Of a DNA stretch of 64,000 nucleotides, positions 53,835-62,675 are shown piece after piece (position 1 is the first letter of the stretch; every line of letters begins with the position of its first letter). This DNA is from CAYFRC01 sp050946115 (GTDB taxonomy: Bacteria; Bacillota; Clostridia; Christensenellales; Aristaeellaceae): contig JBMNUF010000006.1 in the NCBI GenBank assembly GCA_050946115.1, positions 62,001 through 126,000 of the forward strand. The letters are read 5' to 3'. A program made the position numbers and the translations under genes. The notes beneath the pieces are model-generated. The model was not told the DNA's origin, did not search any database, and saw only the letters and a list, made by a program, of their open reading frames with translations.

Positions 53835-54779
53835 ATGCGCATCGTTTTCATGGGGACGCCGGAATTTGCCGTGCCTTCCCTCGATAAAATGGTCTCGGAG
53901 GGTTTTGACGTCGTCGCCTGCTTTACGCAGCCGGACAGACCCGCTGGGCGCGGCAACAAGCTTACGCCATGCCCCGTAAAGCAGAGCGCGCAGGCGCACG
54001 GCATCGACGTATTCCAGTTCGAGCGCGTAAGAAGGCAGGCGGGGCTAGACGCGATCCGCGCCTGCAAGCCCGACCTCATCGTAACGGCGGCGTTCGGGCA
54101 GATTCTTTCGCAAAAGATTTTGGACGTGCCGCCCATGGGCGTCGTAAACGTCCACGCGTCCCTCCTCCCCAAATACCGCGGACCCGCGCCCATCAACCGC
54201 GCGATCATGGCGGGAGAAAGCGTAACGGGCATCACCACGATGTTTACGGACATCGGCATCGATACGGGCGACTGCATTTTGTTCCGCGAATTGGAGATTC
54301 TCCCGCTTGAGACGGCGGGCGAATTGTCCGAACGGCTAAGCGTATTGGGCGGCGAAACGCTCATCGAGACGCTGCGCCTTCTGCAGAAAGGCGAATGTCC
54401 TCGAATCCCGCAGAACGAGAGCAAAGCCTCCTATCAGGGCATGCTCACCAAGGAACTGGGCGAAATCGATTTTACCAAATCCGCAAGGGAGATCGAATGG
54501 CTCGTGCGCGGGCTAAATCCGTGGCCCGGCGCATACACGACATTTTCAGATGGCACGCTCAAAATCTGGCTTGCCCGCGCGACGGATGAATATGCGGGGA
54601 ATCCGGGCGAAGTCGTTTTGAGCAGCCCCAAAAGAGGGCTTTTCGTCGCCTGCGGCGGAGACGCGATCGAGATTTTAGAGATGCAGGCGCCGTCCGCAAA
54701 GCGGATGCAGGCAAAACAATATCTCGTGGGGAAGCCGATCGCGGAGGGAACCGTATTCGGCGCGAAGGAGGAAGCATAG
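53835..54779 (+). CDS. fmt: Methionyl-tRNA formyltransferase
   Basis: Formylates initiator Met-tRNA with 10-formyl-THF, 314 residues. The N-terminal transferase fold shows IVFMGTPEFAVPSL, the catalytic NVHASLLPKYRG segment near residue 105 (N, H) and GIDTGDCI (D) near 140. The C-terminal domain that grips tRNA follows from about 205 (ALNPWPGAY-like: GLNPWPGAYT). The stop TAG overlaps the GTG start of rsmB. Confidence 0.97.
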   Translation: MRIVFMGTPEFAVPSLDKMVSEGFDVVACFTQPDRPAGRGNKLTPCPVKQSAQAHGIDVFQFERVRRQAGLDAIRACKPDLIVTAAFGQILSQKILDVPPMGVVNVHASLLPKYRGPAPINRAIMAGESVTGITTMFTDIGIDTGDCILFRELEILPLETAGELSERLSVLGGETLIETLRLLQKGECPRIPQNESKASYQGMLTKELGEIDFTKSAREIEWLVRGLNPWPGAYTTFSDGTLKIWLARATDEYAGNPGEVVLSSPKRGLFVACGGDAIEILEMQAPSAKRMQAKQYLVGKPIAEGTVFGAKEEA

Positions 54780-56158
54780 TGGCGTTTGTGAAACGGCAAC
54801 AAAAGGATGCGCCGCCCAAGCCCGACGCCAGAAGACTCGCGCTCTTTGCGCTGAGCGACGTGCTGCGCGGCAAGGGCTATTCCACGCTGTCTTTGGGCGA
54901 GCAGCTTCGGAATACCGACATTTCCCCGGAGGAAAAGCGGCTCGCGACCAATATCTTTTATACGACGCTTGAAAACCTGCTGCGCATCGATTACGTGCTG
55001 GGGCGCTTCGTCGAGACGAAGCCGGAGCCGGTCATCGAAGACATCTTGCGCATCGGTGTGGCGCAGCTCCTGTTTATGGACAGGGTGCCTGATCACGCGG
55101 TCGTTGACGAAGCCGTAAAGCAGACAAAGCGCTTCCGCAGGGAGCATGCCTCGGGCATGGTGAATGGCGTTTTGCGCGCCATCATCCGAAAGCGCGACGA
55201 AAACGGCATCCGCTACCCCGAGCGCGAAGAAGATATCGTAAAGTATCTGTCGCTCATGCACTCTGCCGCGGAGGATTTGGTGACCATGCTCGCGGCGGAT
55301 TACGGCATGGAGGAAGCGGAGGCGATCCTCTCCTACAAGCCCGAAACGCGCTTTGAGACCGTGCGCCCGAACATGCTGCGCATGACGGACGGGGAATTTC
55401 TTCAGTTTGCCGAGAAAAAGGGCTGGAATTATGTGCAGGGCATCGTCCCCGGCGCGCTGCGCATCATCAGGGCGGGAGACCTTGCGGGCGATCCCGATTA
55501 CAAGGACGGGCTGTATTCCCTGCAGGGCGAAGCGGCACTGCTCGCCGCGATGGCGCTGCAGCCAAAGCCCGGGCAGACCATATTGGACGCTTGCGCGGCG
55601 CCCGGCGGAAAGACCGCCTATATCTGCGAGAAGATGCACCTTTCGGGGCGCGTCTATGCGTGGGACAACCACGAGCACCGCGTAGCGCTCTTGCAGGCGG
55701 TTCGCAAAAGGCTGAAGCTTGACAGTATGCGCTGCATGGTGCGCGACGCAACCGTTCCGAGGCTCGAACTCTTCGATTCGTTCGATTCCGTACTCATCGA
55801 TGCGCCGTGCACCGGCATCGGCGTGATGTACGGAAAGCCGGATATCAAGCTGAACTTCAAAAAGGAAGACGTTTCTTCCCTCGCCCGCCTCCAGGAGAAA
55901 ATCCTGAACGCCTGCGCGGAATACCCCGCATACGGCGGAACGCTCGTCTATTCCACCTGCACGCTCTTTAAGGATGAAAACGAGCGGCAGATCGAAAAAT
56001 TCCTCGCCACGCATCGCGATTACGAACGCGACGACGACGCATCGTGGCTCCCGGACGCGCTCAAGCCGCTCTGGAAAGACGGACAGATGCAGCTGTTTCC
56101 GCATAGACACGATCTCGAAGGCTTTTACATCGCGCGGCTGAAGAGGGTGCGCAGATGA
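54779..56158 (+). CDS. rsmB: 16S rRNA m5C967 methyltransferase RsmB
   Basis: SAM-dependent methyltransferase for cytosine 967 of 16S rRNA, 459 residues. Residues 1-150 form a NusB-like RNA-binding domain (RRLALFALSDVLRGKGYS). The catalytic domain has the SAM loop CAAPGGKT near residue 265, the DAPCTGIG cysteine near 340 and YSTCTLF near 387, the two catalytic cysteines of m5C enzymes. The start is GTG at 54779 after AAGGAGG. Confidence 0.96.
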   Translation: MAFVKRQQKDAPPKPDARRLALFALSDVLRGKGYSTLSLGEQLRNTDISPEEKRLATNIFYTTLENLLRIDYVLGRFVETKPEPVIEDILRIGVAQLLFMDRVPDHAVVDEAVKQTKRFRREHASGMVNGVLRAIIRKRDENGIRYPEREEDIVKYLSLMHSAAEDLVTMLAADYGMEEAEAILSYKPETRFETVRPNMLRMTDGEFLQFAEKKGWNYVQGIVPGALRIIRAGDLAGDPDYKDGLYSLQGEAALLAAMALQPKPGQTILDACAAPGGKTAYICEKMHLSGRVYAWDNHEHRVALLQAVRKRLKLDSMRCMVRDATVPRLELFDSFDSVLIDAPCTGIGVMYGKPDIKLNFKKEDVSSLARLQEKILNACAEYPAYGGTLVYSTCTLFKDENERQIEKFLATHRDYERDDDASWLPDALKPLWKDGQMQLFPHRHDLEGFYIARLKRVRR

Positions 56159-57204
56159 CGAGCCTGATGGACCTTTCGGCAGAGGAACTGAAGGAGTTCG
56201 TCACCGAAACGCTCAATGAAAGCGCGTTTCGCGCCGCGCAGATTCGCAAATGGCTTTTGTCTGGCGCGGATTTTGGCGAGATGAGCAACCTACCCAAGGC
56301 GCTTCGCGAAACGCTTCGGGAGAATTGCATCGCGAATCCCGTATCCATCGCGTCCGCCCGCGTATCCGCGATCGACGGCACCAAAAAATACCTCTATGCG
56401 CTGCCCGACGGCAACCTCATCGAGGGCGTGCTCATGCGCTACCGCCACGGGGACACGCTGTGCCTCTCGACGCAGGTCGGCTGCCGCATGGGCTGTGCGT
56501 TTTGCGCCTCCACGATCGAGGGCTGCGCGCGCTCCCTAACGCCCGGTGAAATGCTGGGGCAGATCGTCGCCGTCAACAGGCGCATCGCGCCGCAGGGCGA
56601 GAAAATCCATAACGTCGTCCTCATGGGGAGTGGAGAGCCGTTTGACAACTACGAAAATGTGGTGAAGTTCCTGCGCCTTGCGACGGATGAAGGCGGGCTG
56701 AATCTTTCCGTGCGGAGCATTTCGCTTTCTACGTGCGGGCTCGTCCCCGCGATGCGCCGCTTCGCGGAGGAAGGGCTGCCGGTGACGCTGTCCGTGTCGC
56801 TTCACGCGCCGAACGACGAGATACGGCAGAAAATCATGCCCGTCGCGAAGGTCTACCCGATTGGAGACGTGATCGATGCCTGTCGCTACTATATCGAAAA
56901 GACGGGCAGGCGCGTGATCTTTGAATACGCGCTCATAGGCGGCGTAAACGATTCCGTGCGCTGCGCGGACGAATTGGCACAGCTCCTTCGCGGAATGCAG
57001 TGCCACGTGAATCTGATTCCGCTCAACGCGGTTCCGGAGCGAAATCTCTGCGCGCCGACGCCGCGCGCGGTCGAAGATTTTTTGAAACGGCTTGAAATGA
57101 GGCACATCAGCGCCACCCGAAGGCGCGAGATGGGAGACGATATCGAAGGCGCCTGCGGTCAACTCCGCAGGAGCGTTCTAAAGCGGGAGGAGGCAACCGA
57201 ATGA
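56155..57204 (+). CDS. rlmN: 23S rRNA m2A2503 / tRNA m2A37 methyltransferase RlmN
   Basis: Radical-SAM enzyme that methylates adenosine 2503 of 23S rRNA and A37 of some tRNAs, 349 residues. The iron-sulfur cluster motif is CRMGCAFCAST near residue 110, and the methyl-carrying cysteine lies in IEGACGQL near residue 335, with a partner at the C-terminal RRREMGDD. GGSGEPFDNY-like text (MGSGEPFDNYENV) is family typical. ATG overlaps the previous stop (ATGA). Cfr is excluded because the context is a housekeeping operon. Confidence 0.95.
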   Translation: MTSLMDLSAEELKEFVTETLNESAFRAAQIRKWLLSGADFGEMSNLPKALRETLRENCIANPVSIASARVSAIDGTKKYLYALPDGNLIEGVLMRYRHGDTLCLSTQVGCRMGCAFCASTIEGCARSLTPGEMLGQIVAVNRRIAPQGEKIHNVVLMGSGEPFDNYENVVKFLRLATDEGGLNLSVRSISLSTCGLVPAMRRFAEEGLPVTLSVSLHAPNDEIRQKIMPVAKVYPIGDVIDACRYYIEKTGRRVIFEYALIGGVNDSVRCADELAQLLRGMQCHVNLIPLNAVPERNLCAPTPRAVEDFLKRLEMRHISATRRREMGDDIEGACGQLRRSVLKREEATE

Positions 57205-57923
57205 AGGCATATGCCGCGACCCATGTGGGCAACGTGCGCCGCAACAACGAGGACGACTATTACGCACCGAAGGGAAACGAGATGTTTGCGATCGTCGCCG
57301 ACGGAATGGGCGGGCACAACGCGGGCGAAGTGGCGAGCAAAATGGCGGTGGATGCCGTGTCAAGCGCCCTCAGGGAGAGCGAAGCGGTTTCCGAAGGCGC
57401 GTTGATTCACGGCGTGAAACGCGCAAACCATTTGATATATGAAGAAGGACAGCGCAACCCCGCGCGGCGCGGCATGGGAACGACCGTCACGGCCGTGTGG
57501 CTCGACAGCGCGCAGGCGCTCGTCGCGCAGGTCGGCGACAGCCGCGCGTACCTTCTGCGAAACGGTGCGCTGATGCAAATCACGAGCGACCATTCGCTGG
57601 TAAATGAAATGGTTTCGCGCGGCGAAATCACGCCGGAGGCGGCGCTGACGCACCCGCACCGCAACATTATCACGCGCACGGTCGGCACGAGCGCGGACGT
57701 CACGCCCGACATATTTCCCGTTCCTCGCGCGCAGGGAGACATCTGGCTCTTGTGCTCGGACGGGCTGAGCAACTTCGTCCAAAGCCACGAAATGGCGCAA
57801 ATTCTCCTTTCCGACGGCGACTGGCAGGCAAAGGTTGATGCGCTGATCCAAACCGCGCTTCGACGCGGCGGCAGTGACAACATCACCTGCGTCGTTCTGA
57901 CCGATGAGGAGGCGTCCGTATGA
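57201..57923 (+). CDS. prpC: PP2C-type Ser/Thr protein phosphatase
   Basis: Cytosolic metal-dependent phosphatase that reverses the action of the PASTA kinase encoded next door, 240 residues. Metal-site motifs are RRNNEDDYYA, VADGMGGHNAGEVAS, GDSRAYLLR, CSDGLSNFV and DNITCVVL. ATG overlaps the rlmN stop and the phosphatase stop overlaps the kinase start, so the pair is made in step. The order rlmN-prpC-prkC-rsgA-rpe is that of B. subtilis. Confidence 0.96.
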   Translation: MKAYAATHVGNVRRNNEDDYYAPKGNEMFAIVADGMGGHNAGEVASKMAVDAVSSALRESEAVSEGALIHGVKRANHLIYEEGQRNPARRGMGTTVTAVWLDSAQALVAQVGDSRAYLLRNGALMQITSDHSLVNEMVSRGEITPEAALTHPHRNIITRTVGTSADVTPDIFPVPRAQGDIWLLCSDGLSNFVQSHEMAQILLSDGDWQAKVDALIQTALRRGGSDNITCVVLTDEEASV

Positions 57924-59767
57924 TGCAGAAAGTTCTATCCGGGCGGTACGAATTGCTCGATCCGCTCGGGGCGGGCGGCATGGCGGTCGTCCATAAGGCA
58001 TACGACAGGGAGACGGGGCGCATCGTAGCCATCAAGGTGCTGCGGGATGAGCTGAGCCTCGACCGCGAATTTATCAACCGCTTTAACCGCGAGGCGAGGG
58101 CAGCCTCAAAGCTCGATCAGGAAAACATCGTGCACGTTTACGACGTCGGCCAGGACGGCGACGTGCGCTATATCGTGATGGAGCACGTGCGCGGCTCGAC
58201 ACTCAAGGATATGATCCGCGAATACGGGCGCATCGAGACCAACGAAGCGATCCGCATGGCGCTGGGCATCCTTGCGGCGCTGGACAGGGCGCACCGAAAC
58301 CACATCATCCACAGGGACATCAAGCCGCAAAACATCCTCGTGAACGAGCGCGGCACCGTCAAGGTGACGGATTTCGGCATCGCGAGACTGACCAACGGCG
58401 AAACGCAGACCTATTATACGCGGGATAAGAACGTGTTGGGTTCCGTGCATTATTTTTCGCCCGAGCAGGCGTCGGGCAATCTCGCGGACGAGAAGAGCGA
58501 CCTGTATTCCGTGGGCGTGGTGCTCTTTGAAATGTTGACGGGGCAGGTGCTCTTTGACGGGGACACGCCCGTTGCTGTTGCGCTCAAACATGTACAGGAA
58601 CGCCCGCGCAGCGCGCTCGAGATCGCGCCGGACAATGTGACCAAGGCGCTGGACGAGGTACTGCAAAAGGCGCTCGACAAGGATGCGGCGCATCGCTACC
58701 AGACCGCGCGGGAATTTGCAAACGACCTGCGCAAGGCGTACAAGCGCCCGCGCGGCGGCTTTGTCAAGCGCAGGCCCGATCCGGAGGAGGGGAAGGAGCG
58801 CGAACAGCGAAAGTACAGGCTGCTGCGCATCAGAAATATCGCGCTTCTCGCGCTGCTCGGCGCGGTCATAGCCGCGGCAATCCTCATCTACGGGGAGGTA
58901 TCCGGGCGCGACCGCATCATCCTCCCAAATTTCGCGCTGATGACGATGGACGACGCGGCAAAGCGTATCGCCGACCTGGGGCTCGACTGCGTCATCGAGG
59001 AGCGGCACAGCGACGATGTGCGCATGGGCGCGGTGATTTCGCAATATCCCGAGGCAAGCACACCCGTGGATTCCGGCGACAGGATATGGCTCGTCATATC
59101 CAAGGGCAAGGAGAAATTCATGATGCCCAAGCTCCTGGAGCTGACCCGCGCCGAAGCGGTCGAGGTCATCGAGCAGAACGAGCTCGTCCTGACGGACGAC
59201 AACGTGGTCCTCGAAATATCCGATGCCCCGCCGGGCGTCGTCGTGGCGCAGATTCCCGCCGTCAACGAATGGGTAAAGCCGGGCGATATCGTAACGCTGC
59301 GTGTGAGCGGCGAGAGCAACTTCGTGCCCAACGTCATCGGGCTTTCGCCGGAGGAGGCGACGGCAAAGCTCGCCGCCCTCGGCTATAAAACGGAGATCTA
59401 CGAAAAATACTCCGATTCAGAGGATCGCTCGGTCGTCGAGCAGAACCCCGCGGCAGAGACGCGCCAGCTTCTTGGCACGACGGTCACGCTCACGGTTCCG
59501 ACCTATGTTCCGCAGACGTACCACGCGCAGCTCGCGCTCGACCTTTCGATTCCGGAGGGCGGCGCGCACGTGATCTGCACGCTGGAGGAGGACGGAGAGG
59601 AGCGCGAGGTTTTGAACGAACATCTCGAGGAGAGCCGCACCATTCGGCTCGATATGTACGCCTATACGCCGGGCCTTCACACCGTGCGCGTGTACCGCGG
59701 CGACAAGCTGCTCGTCGAGACGCGGGTGGAGTTCGCCGAAACGGCTGCCGGGGAGGGCGAAGAGTAG
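57920..59767 (+). CDS. prkC: PASTA-domain Ser/Thr protein kinase (PrkC/Stk1)
   Basis: Transmembrane Hanks-type kinase sensing muropeptides and controlling cell-wall growth, 615 residues. The kinase domain is at residues 1-270 with glycine loop LGAGGMAVVHKAYD, lysine in AIKVLRDE and catalytic loop HRDIKPQN (Asp133). A juxtamembrane part rich in R and K is followed by one membrane helix near 297-320. Three PASTA domains follow, at about 330-396, 398-465 and 466-530. An extra beta-rich domain of 80 or so residues ends the protein in acidic EGEE. Confidence 0.96.
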   Translation: MMQKVLSGRYELLDPLGAGGMAVVHKAYDRETGRIVAIKVLRDELSLDREFINRFNREARAASKLDQENIVHVYDVGQDGDVRYIVMEHVRGSTLKDMIREYGRIETNEAIRMALGILAALDRAHRNHIIHRDIKPQNILVNERGTVKVTDFGIARLTNGETQTYYTRDKNVLGSVHYFSPEQASGNLADEKSDLYSVGVVLFEMLTGQVLFDGDTPVAVALKHVQERPRSALEIAPDNVTKALDEVLQKALDKDAAHRYQTAREFANDLRKAYKRPRGGFVKRRPDPEEGKEREQRKYRLLRIRNIALLALLGAVIAAAILIYGEVSGRDRIILPNFALMTMDDAAKRIADLGLDCVIEERHSDDVRMGAVISQYPEASTPVDSGDRIWLVISKGKEKFMMPKLLELTRAEAVEVIEQNELVLTDDNVVLEISDAPPGVVVAQIPAVNEWVKPGDIVTLRVSGESNFVPNVIGLSPEEATAKLAALGYKTEIYEKYSDSEDRSVVEQNPAAETRQLLGTTVTLTVPTYVPQTYHAQLALDLSIPEGGAHVICTLEEDGEEREVLNEHLEESRTIRLDMYAYTPGLHTVRVYRGDKLLVETRVEFAETAAGEGEE

Positions 59768-60646
59768 ATGAAAGGGCTCGTTCTGAAGGGGATAGGCGGC
59801 TTTTACACCGTCATGGACGAACGGGGTGCAACCTATGTTTTGCGCGCGCAGAACAAGATCCGCAGGCAAAATCTCTCGCCGACGGTGGGCGATTATGTGG
59901 AGTTCACGCCCGGACAGGGCGAGGAGGAAGGCTGGCTCGAGGAAATCCTGCCGCGGAAAAACGCGCTCGTGCGGCCCACCGTCGCCAATGTGGATGCGGT
60001 GTGCTATGTGCTCGCTTCTTCCACCCCTGCGCCCGATACGCTCCTCGTCGACAGGCTCCTTCTGACGTGCCGAATGAACGGGATACAGGCTTATGTCGCA
60101 ATCAACAAGTGCGATCTCGACCCCGAAACGGCATTGGATCTGGAAAAGCAATATGAAACCGCATGCGAAGGCGTATTCAGGGTTTGCGCCATACAAAGGG
60201 AGGGCATCGAGCCCCTCAAAAAGGCGCTGTTCGGCAAAAAACACGCATTCGGTGGCCAGTCGGGCGTGGGGAAGAGCACGCTGATCAACGCATTGTACGG
60301 GCTTTCCCTCGAAACGGGGGAGGTGTCGGAGAGGATCGAGCGGGGAAGGCACACCACGCGAAGGAGCGAATTGATTCCCGTAGAGGGCGGCATGGTGTTC
60401 GATACGCCCGGATTCAGCCTGATGGAGCTCCCGCTCATGGAGCCGGAAATGCTCCCGCGCCTGTATCCGGAGTTTATCCCGTATGAAGGGCAGTGCCGAT
60501 TCAGCCCCTGTTCCCACACGGCGGAACCGAACTGCGCGGTCAAGCGTGCTATCGCGGAAAATGGCATCATGCACGAACAGCGATACGATCGGTATCTGCG
60601 CATCTTCGAGGAAGTGACAAACGCATGGAGGGATCGATATGATTAA
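59768..60646 (+). CDS. rsgA: Ribosome small-subunit assembly GTPase RsgA
   Basis: Circularly permuted GTPase that checks late 30S maturation, 292 residues. An OB-fold N-terminus comes first. The permuted G-motifs then appear in the order G4 (NKCDL), G1 (GQSGVGKSTLIN near residue 165) and G3 (DTPGFS). A C-terminal zinc site with C-x-x-x-x-C-x-H (CRFSPCSHTAEPNC) follows. ATG comes directly after the kinase stop. Confidence 0.96.
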   Translation: MKGLVLKGIGGFYTVMDERGATYVLRAQNKIRRQNLSPTVGDYVEFTPGQGEEEGWLEEILPRKNALVRPTVANVDAVCYVLASSTPAPDTLLVDRLLLTCRMNGIQAYVAINKCDLDPETALDLEKQYETACEGVFRVCAIQREGIEPLKKALFGKKHAFGGQSGVGKSTLINALYGLSLETGEVSERIERGRHTTRRSELIPVEGGMVFDTPGFSLMELPLMEPEMLPRLYPEFIPYEGQCRFSPCSHTAEPNCAVKRAIAENGIMHEQRYDRYLRIFEEVTNAWRDRYD

Positions 60647-61292
60647 ACTGGCGCCGTCCCTTTTGGCGGCGGATTTTACGAAAATCGGCGAGGAGATCGC
60701 GAAGGCGAAGGACGCAGGCGCGGACTATCTGCATTTCGACGTGATGGACGGCATGTTCGTGCCGAACATCACCTTCGGGCAGGGGCTGCTGAAAGCCGCA
60801 TCGGCGCTCGACCTTTTGCCCTGCGACGTGCACCTCATGATCGAAAACCCCGACAGGTATATCGAGGAATTTGCGGAGGCGGGCGCAAAGATTATCACCG
60901 TCCATGCGGAAGCCGCGACGCATTTGCAGCGGACGCTCGCGCACATCCGCGCCTGCGGCTGTCTTGCGGGCGTCGCGCTCAATCCCGCGACGAGCCCGGA
61001 CTGCCTGCGCTACGTGCTGGGAGATTTCGATCTCGCGCTCGTGATGACCGTGAACCCAGGCTTCGGTGGACAGAAGATGCTGCCGAACTGCGTAAAGAAG
61101 ATCGGGGAAATTCGGGAAATGCTGGAAGATGCGGGTGTGCAAGCCGAGATCGAGGTGGACGGCGGTGTATCGCTCGACACCGCACCCGGGATGATTGCAG
61201 AAGGCGCGACGATCTTGGTCGCCGGAAGCGCCTTCTATCGCAGCGAAGACTCGGCGCAGTTTACGCGCAAGCTAAAGGCACTCCAGTCTTAA
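60639..61292 (+). CDS. rpe: Ribulose-phosphate 3-epimerase
   Basis: Interconverts ribulose-5-phosphate and xylulose-5-phosphate in the pentose phosphate pathway, 217 residues, a TIM barrel. Metal and catalytic motifs are LHFDVMDGMFVPN, VHLMIENPD, MTVNPGFGGQ and EVDGGVS. It overlaps the rsgA end by eight bases and closes the block that began at 48109. No classical terminator is obvious after it. Confidence 0.96.
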   Translation: MIKLAPSLLAADFTKIGEEIAKAKDAGADYLHFDVMDGMFVPNITFGQGLLKAASALDLLPCDVHLMIENPDRYIEEFAEAGAKIITVHAEAATHLQRTLAHIRACGCLAGVALNPATSPDCLRYVLGDFDLALVMTVNPGFGGQKMLPNCVKKIGEIREMLEDAGVQAEIEVDGGVSLDTAPGMIAEGATILVAGSAFYRSEDSAQFTRKLKALQS

Positions 61293-61430
61293 ATTAACAC
61301 TTAGTGCAGTGTGCACGTATTATCCGTAGATATGCGTGCATATTCCATATAGGCGCATCCAAATTCCACCTTGTAAAAAAATATGTTAAGAAATTCACGA
61401 AAAACACTGGACGAAACACAAAAAAGCGTG
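61293..61430 (+). other. Gap before nrdR with palindromic elements
   Basis: The 177-base gap holds ACACTTAGTGCAGTGT (61297-61312), whose ends resemble a NrdR box, and short palindromes near GTGCAGTGTGCAC and TATGCGTGCATA. No gene is seen here. Confidence 0.4.
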
Positions 61431-61436
61431 TATAAT
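61416..61436 (+). promoter_or_regulatory. nrdR promoter region with NrdR-box-like sequence
   Basis: A -10 TATAAT lies at 61431-61436. ACACAAAAAAGCGTGT (61416-61431) has the ACAC...GTGT ends of the NrdR box and sits in the spacer, so NrdR may repress its own gene. The -35 is weak. Confidence 0.45.
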
Positions 61437-61469
61437 ATGTAAAAGGAGGAAGGTACGGAGGAGCGGCAT

Positions 61470-61934
61470 ATGCGGTGTGTCTATTGTCATTGCCTGAACA
61501 GCCGCGTGATCGACTCCCGCCAGTCCGAAGACGGTACGACGATACGGCGAAGGCGGGAATGCGAGGCTTGTGGCAGAAGGTTCACCACCTACGAAAAGGT
61601 GGATTATATGCCCCTTATGGTCGTGAAGAAGGATCGATCGAGGCAGACATTTGATGTCAATAAGCTGAAGCGAGGTATCATCCGCGCATGCGAGAAGCGC
61701 CCCGTTTCGCCGGAGCAGATAGACAAACTCGCGCGCGATATCGAGATGCACGCCTATGGCACGTCCGAGCAGGAGATCACTTCCCAAGCCATAGGAGAAA
61801 TGGTCATGAAGGGGCTCAAGGAGATCGACGAGGTCGCCTATGTGCGTTTCGCTTCGGTATACCGGCAATTCCGCGACATTCAGACGTTTCGGGACGAATT
61901 GAATAAACTCCTTACCGAAAACAACTTCCAATAG
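61470..61934 (+). CDS. nrdR: NrdR transcriptional repressor of ribonucleotide reductase
   Basis: Represses ribonucleotide reductase genes when dATP binds, 154 residues. An N-terminal zinc ribbon (CVYCHCLNSRVIDSR with a second CEACGRRF pair) is followed by an ATP-cone domain starting near VVKKDRSRQTFDVNKLKRGI at residue 50. No ribonucleotide reductase gene is in the window. AAGGAGG is upstream with loose spacing. Confidence 0.96.
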   Translation: MRCVYCHCLNSRVIDSRQSEDGTTIRRRRECEACGRRFTTYEKVDYMPLMVVKKDRSRQTFDVNKLKRGIIRACEKRPVSPEQIDKLARDIEMHAYGTSEQEITSQAIGEMVMKGLKEIDEVAYVRFASVYRQFRDIQTFRDELNKLLTENNFQ

Positions 61935-61973
61935 CTATTCCCTCGCAATACGATATGTAAAGGAGAGACGAAA

Positions 61974-62675
61974 ATGGCAAACGAACTGATTCTGGCTGTC
62001 GACGACGAGGCTCATATCCTTGAACTGCTGTCATTTAACCTGGAAGCGTCCGGCTACCGCGTGGTAACCGCGGCGACGGGAGAAGATGCGTTGGTTCTGT
62101 GCCAGCACGAGCGTCCGGCTTTGGTGCTTTTGGACATCATGCTCCCCGGCATCGACGGCATGGAGGTATGCCGCCGCCTGAAGAGCGCGACGACGACCTC
62201 GGACATCCCGATCATCATGCTCACCGCGAAGAGCGATGAGGTCGATAAGATTCTGGGGCTCGAACTCGGCGCAGACGACTACATCACCAAGCCCTTCTCC
62301 GTCCGCGAACTGATCGCGCGGGTGAAGGCGCTGCTGCGCAGGGCCGCCCCGCAGAACGAGGAAGAGGGCATCCTGCACGTCGGCAGTCTCACCATCGACG
62401 TCGGCAACTACGAAGCCTTCCGCAACGGCGAGAAGCTCTCTCTCACGCTCAAGGAGTTCGAGCTGCTGAAGCTGCTCGTCATCAGCCGCGGCAAGGTGCT
62501 CACGCGCGATTTCCTTTTGGATCGCATCTGGGGCTATGAATTCTACGGCGAGACCAGAACCGTAGACGTGCATATCCGCCACATCCGCCAGAAGCTCGGC
62601 GACGATGCCCATTACATCGAGACCATTCGCGGCGTCGGCTATAAGTTCAACGACAGGCAGGACAACAGATTATGA
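61974..62675 (+). CDS. OmpR/PhoB-family response regulator (PhoP-like)
   Basis: Transcription factor of a two-component system, 233 residues. The receiver domain holds the acidic pair DDE near residue 10, the phospho-acceptor Asp54 in LLDIMLPG and KPFSVRELIARV near 105. A winged-helix DNA-binding domain follows from about 130 (LSLTLKEFELLKLL, TRTVDVHIRHIRQKLG, IRGVGYKF). AAGGAGAG precedes the ATG. It is coupled by ATGA to the sensor kinase. Phosphate starvation is the usual signal for this pair, not proven here. Confidence 0.95.
   Translation: MANELILAVDDEAHILELLSFNLEASGYRVVTAATGEDALVLCQHERPALVLLDIMLPGIDGMEVCRRLKSATTTSDIPIIMLTAKSDEVDKILGLELGADDYITKPFSVRELIARVKALLRRAAPQNEEEGILHVGSLTIDVGNYEAFRNGEKLSLTLKEFELLKLLVISRGKVLTRDFLLDRIWGYEFYGETRTVDVHIRHIRQKLGDDAHYIETIRGVGYKFNDRQDNRL

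Noticed and set aside
54434..56110. A 558-codon open frame on the minus strand opposite fmt and rsmB
   Set aside because: Both plus-strand genes have complete catalytic motifs; the antisense frame has none.
61293..61469. A tRNA or small RNA gene in the gap after rpe
   Set aside because: No cloverleaf or T-loop sequence is found; only short palindromes and the nrdR promoter.
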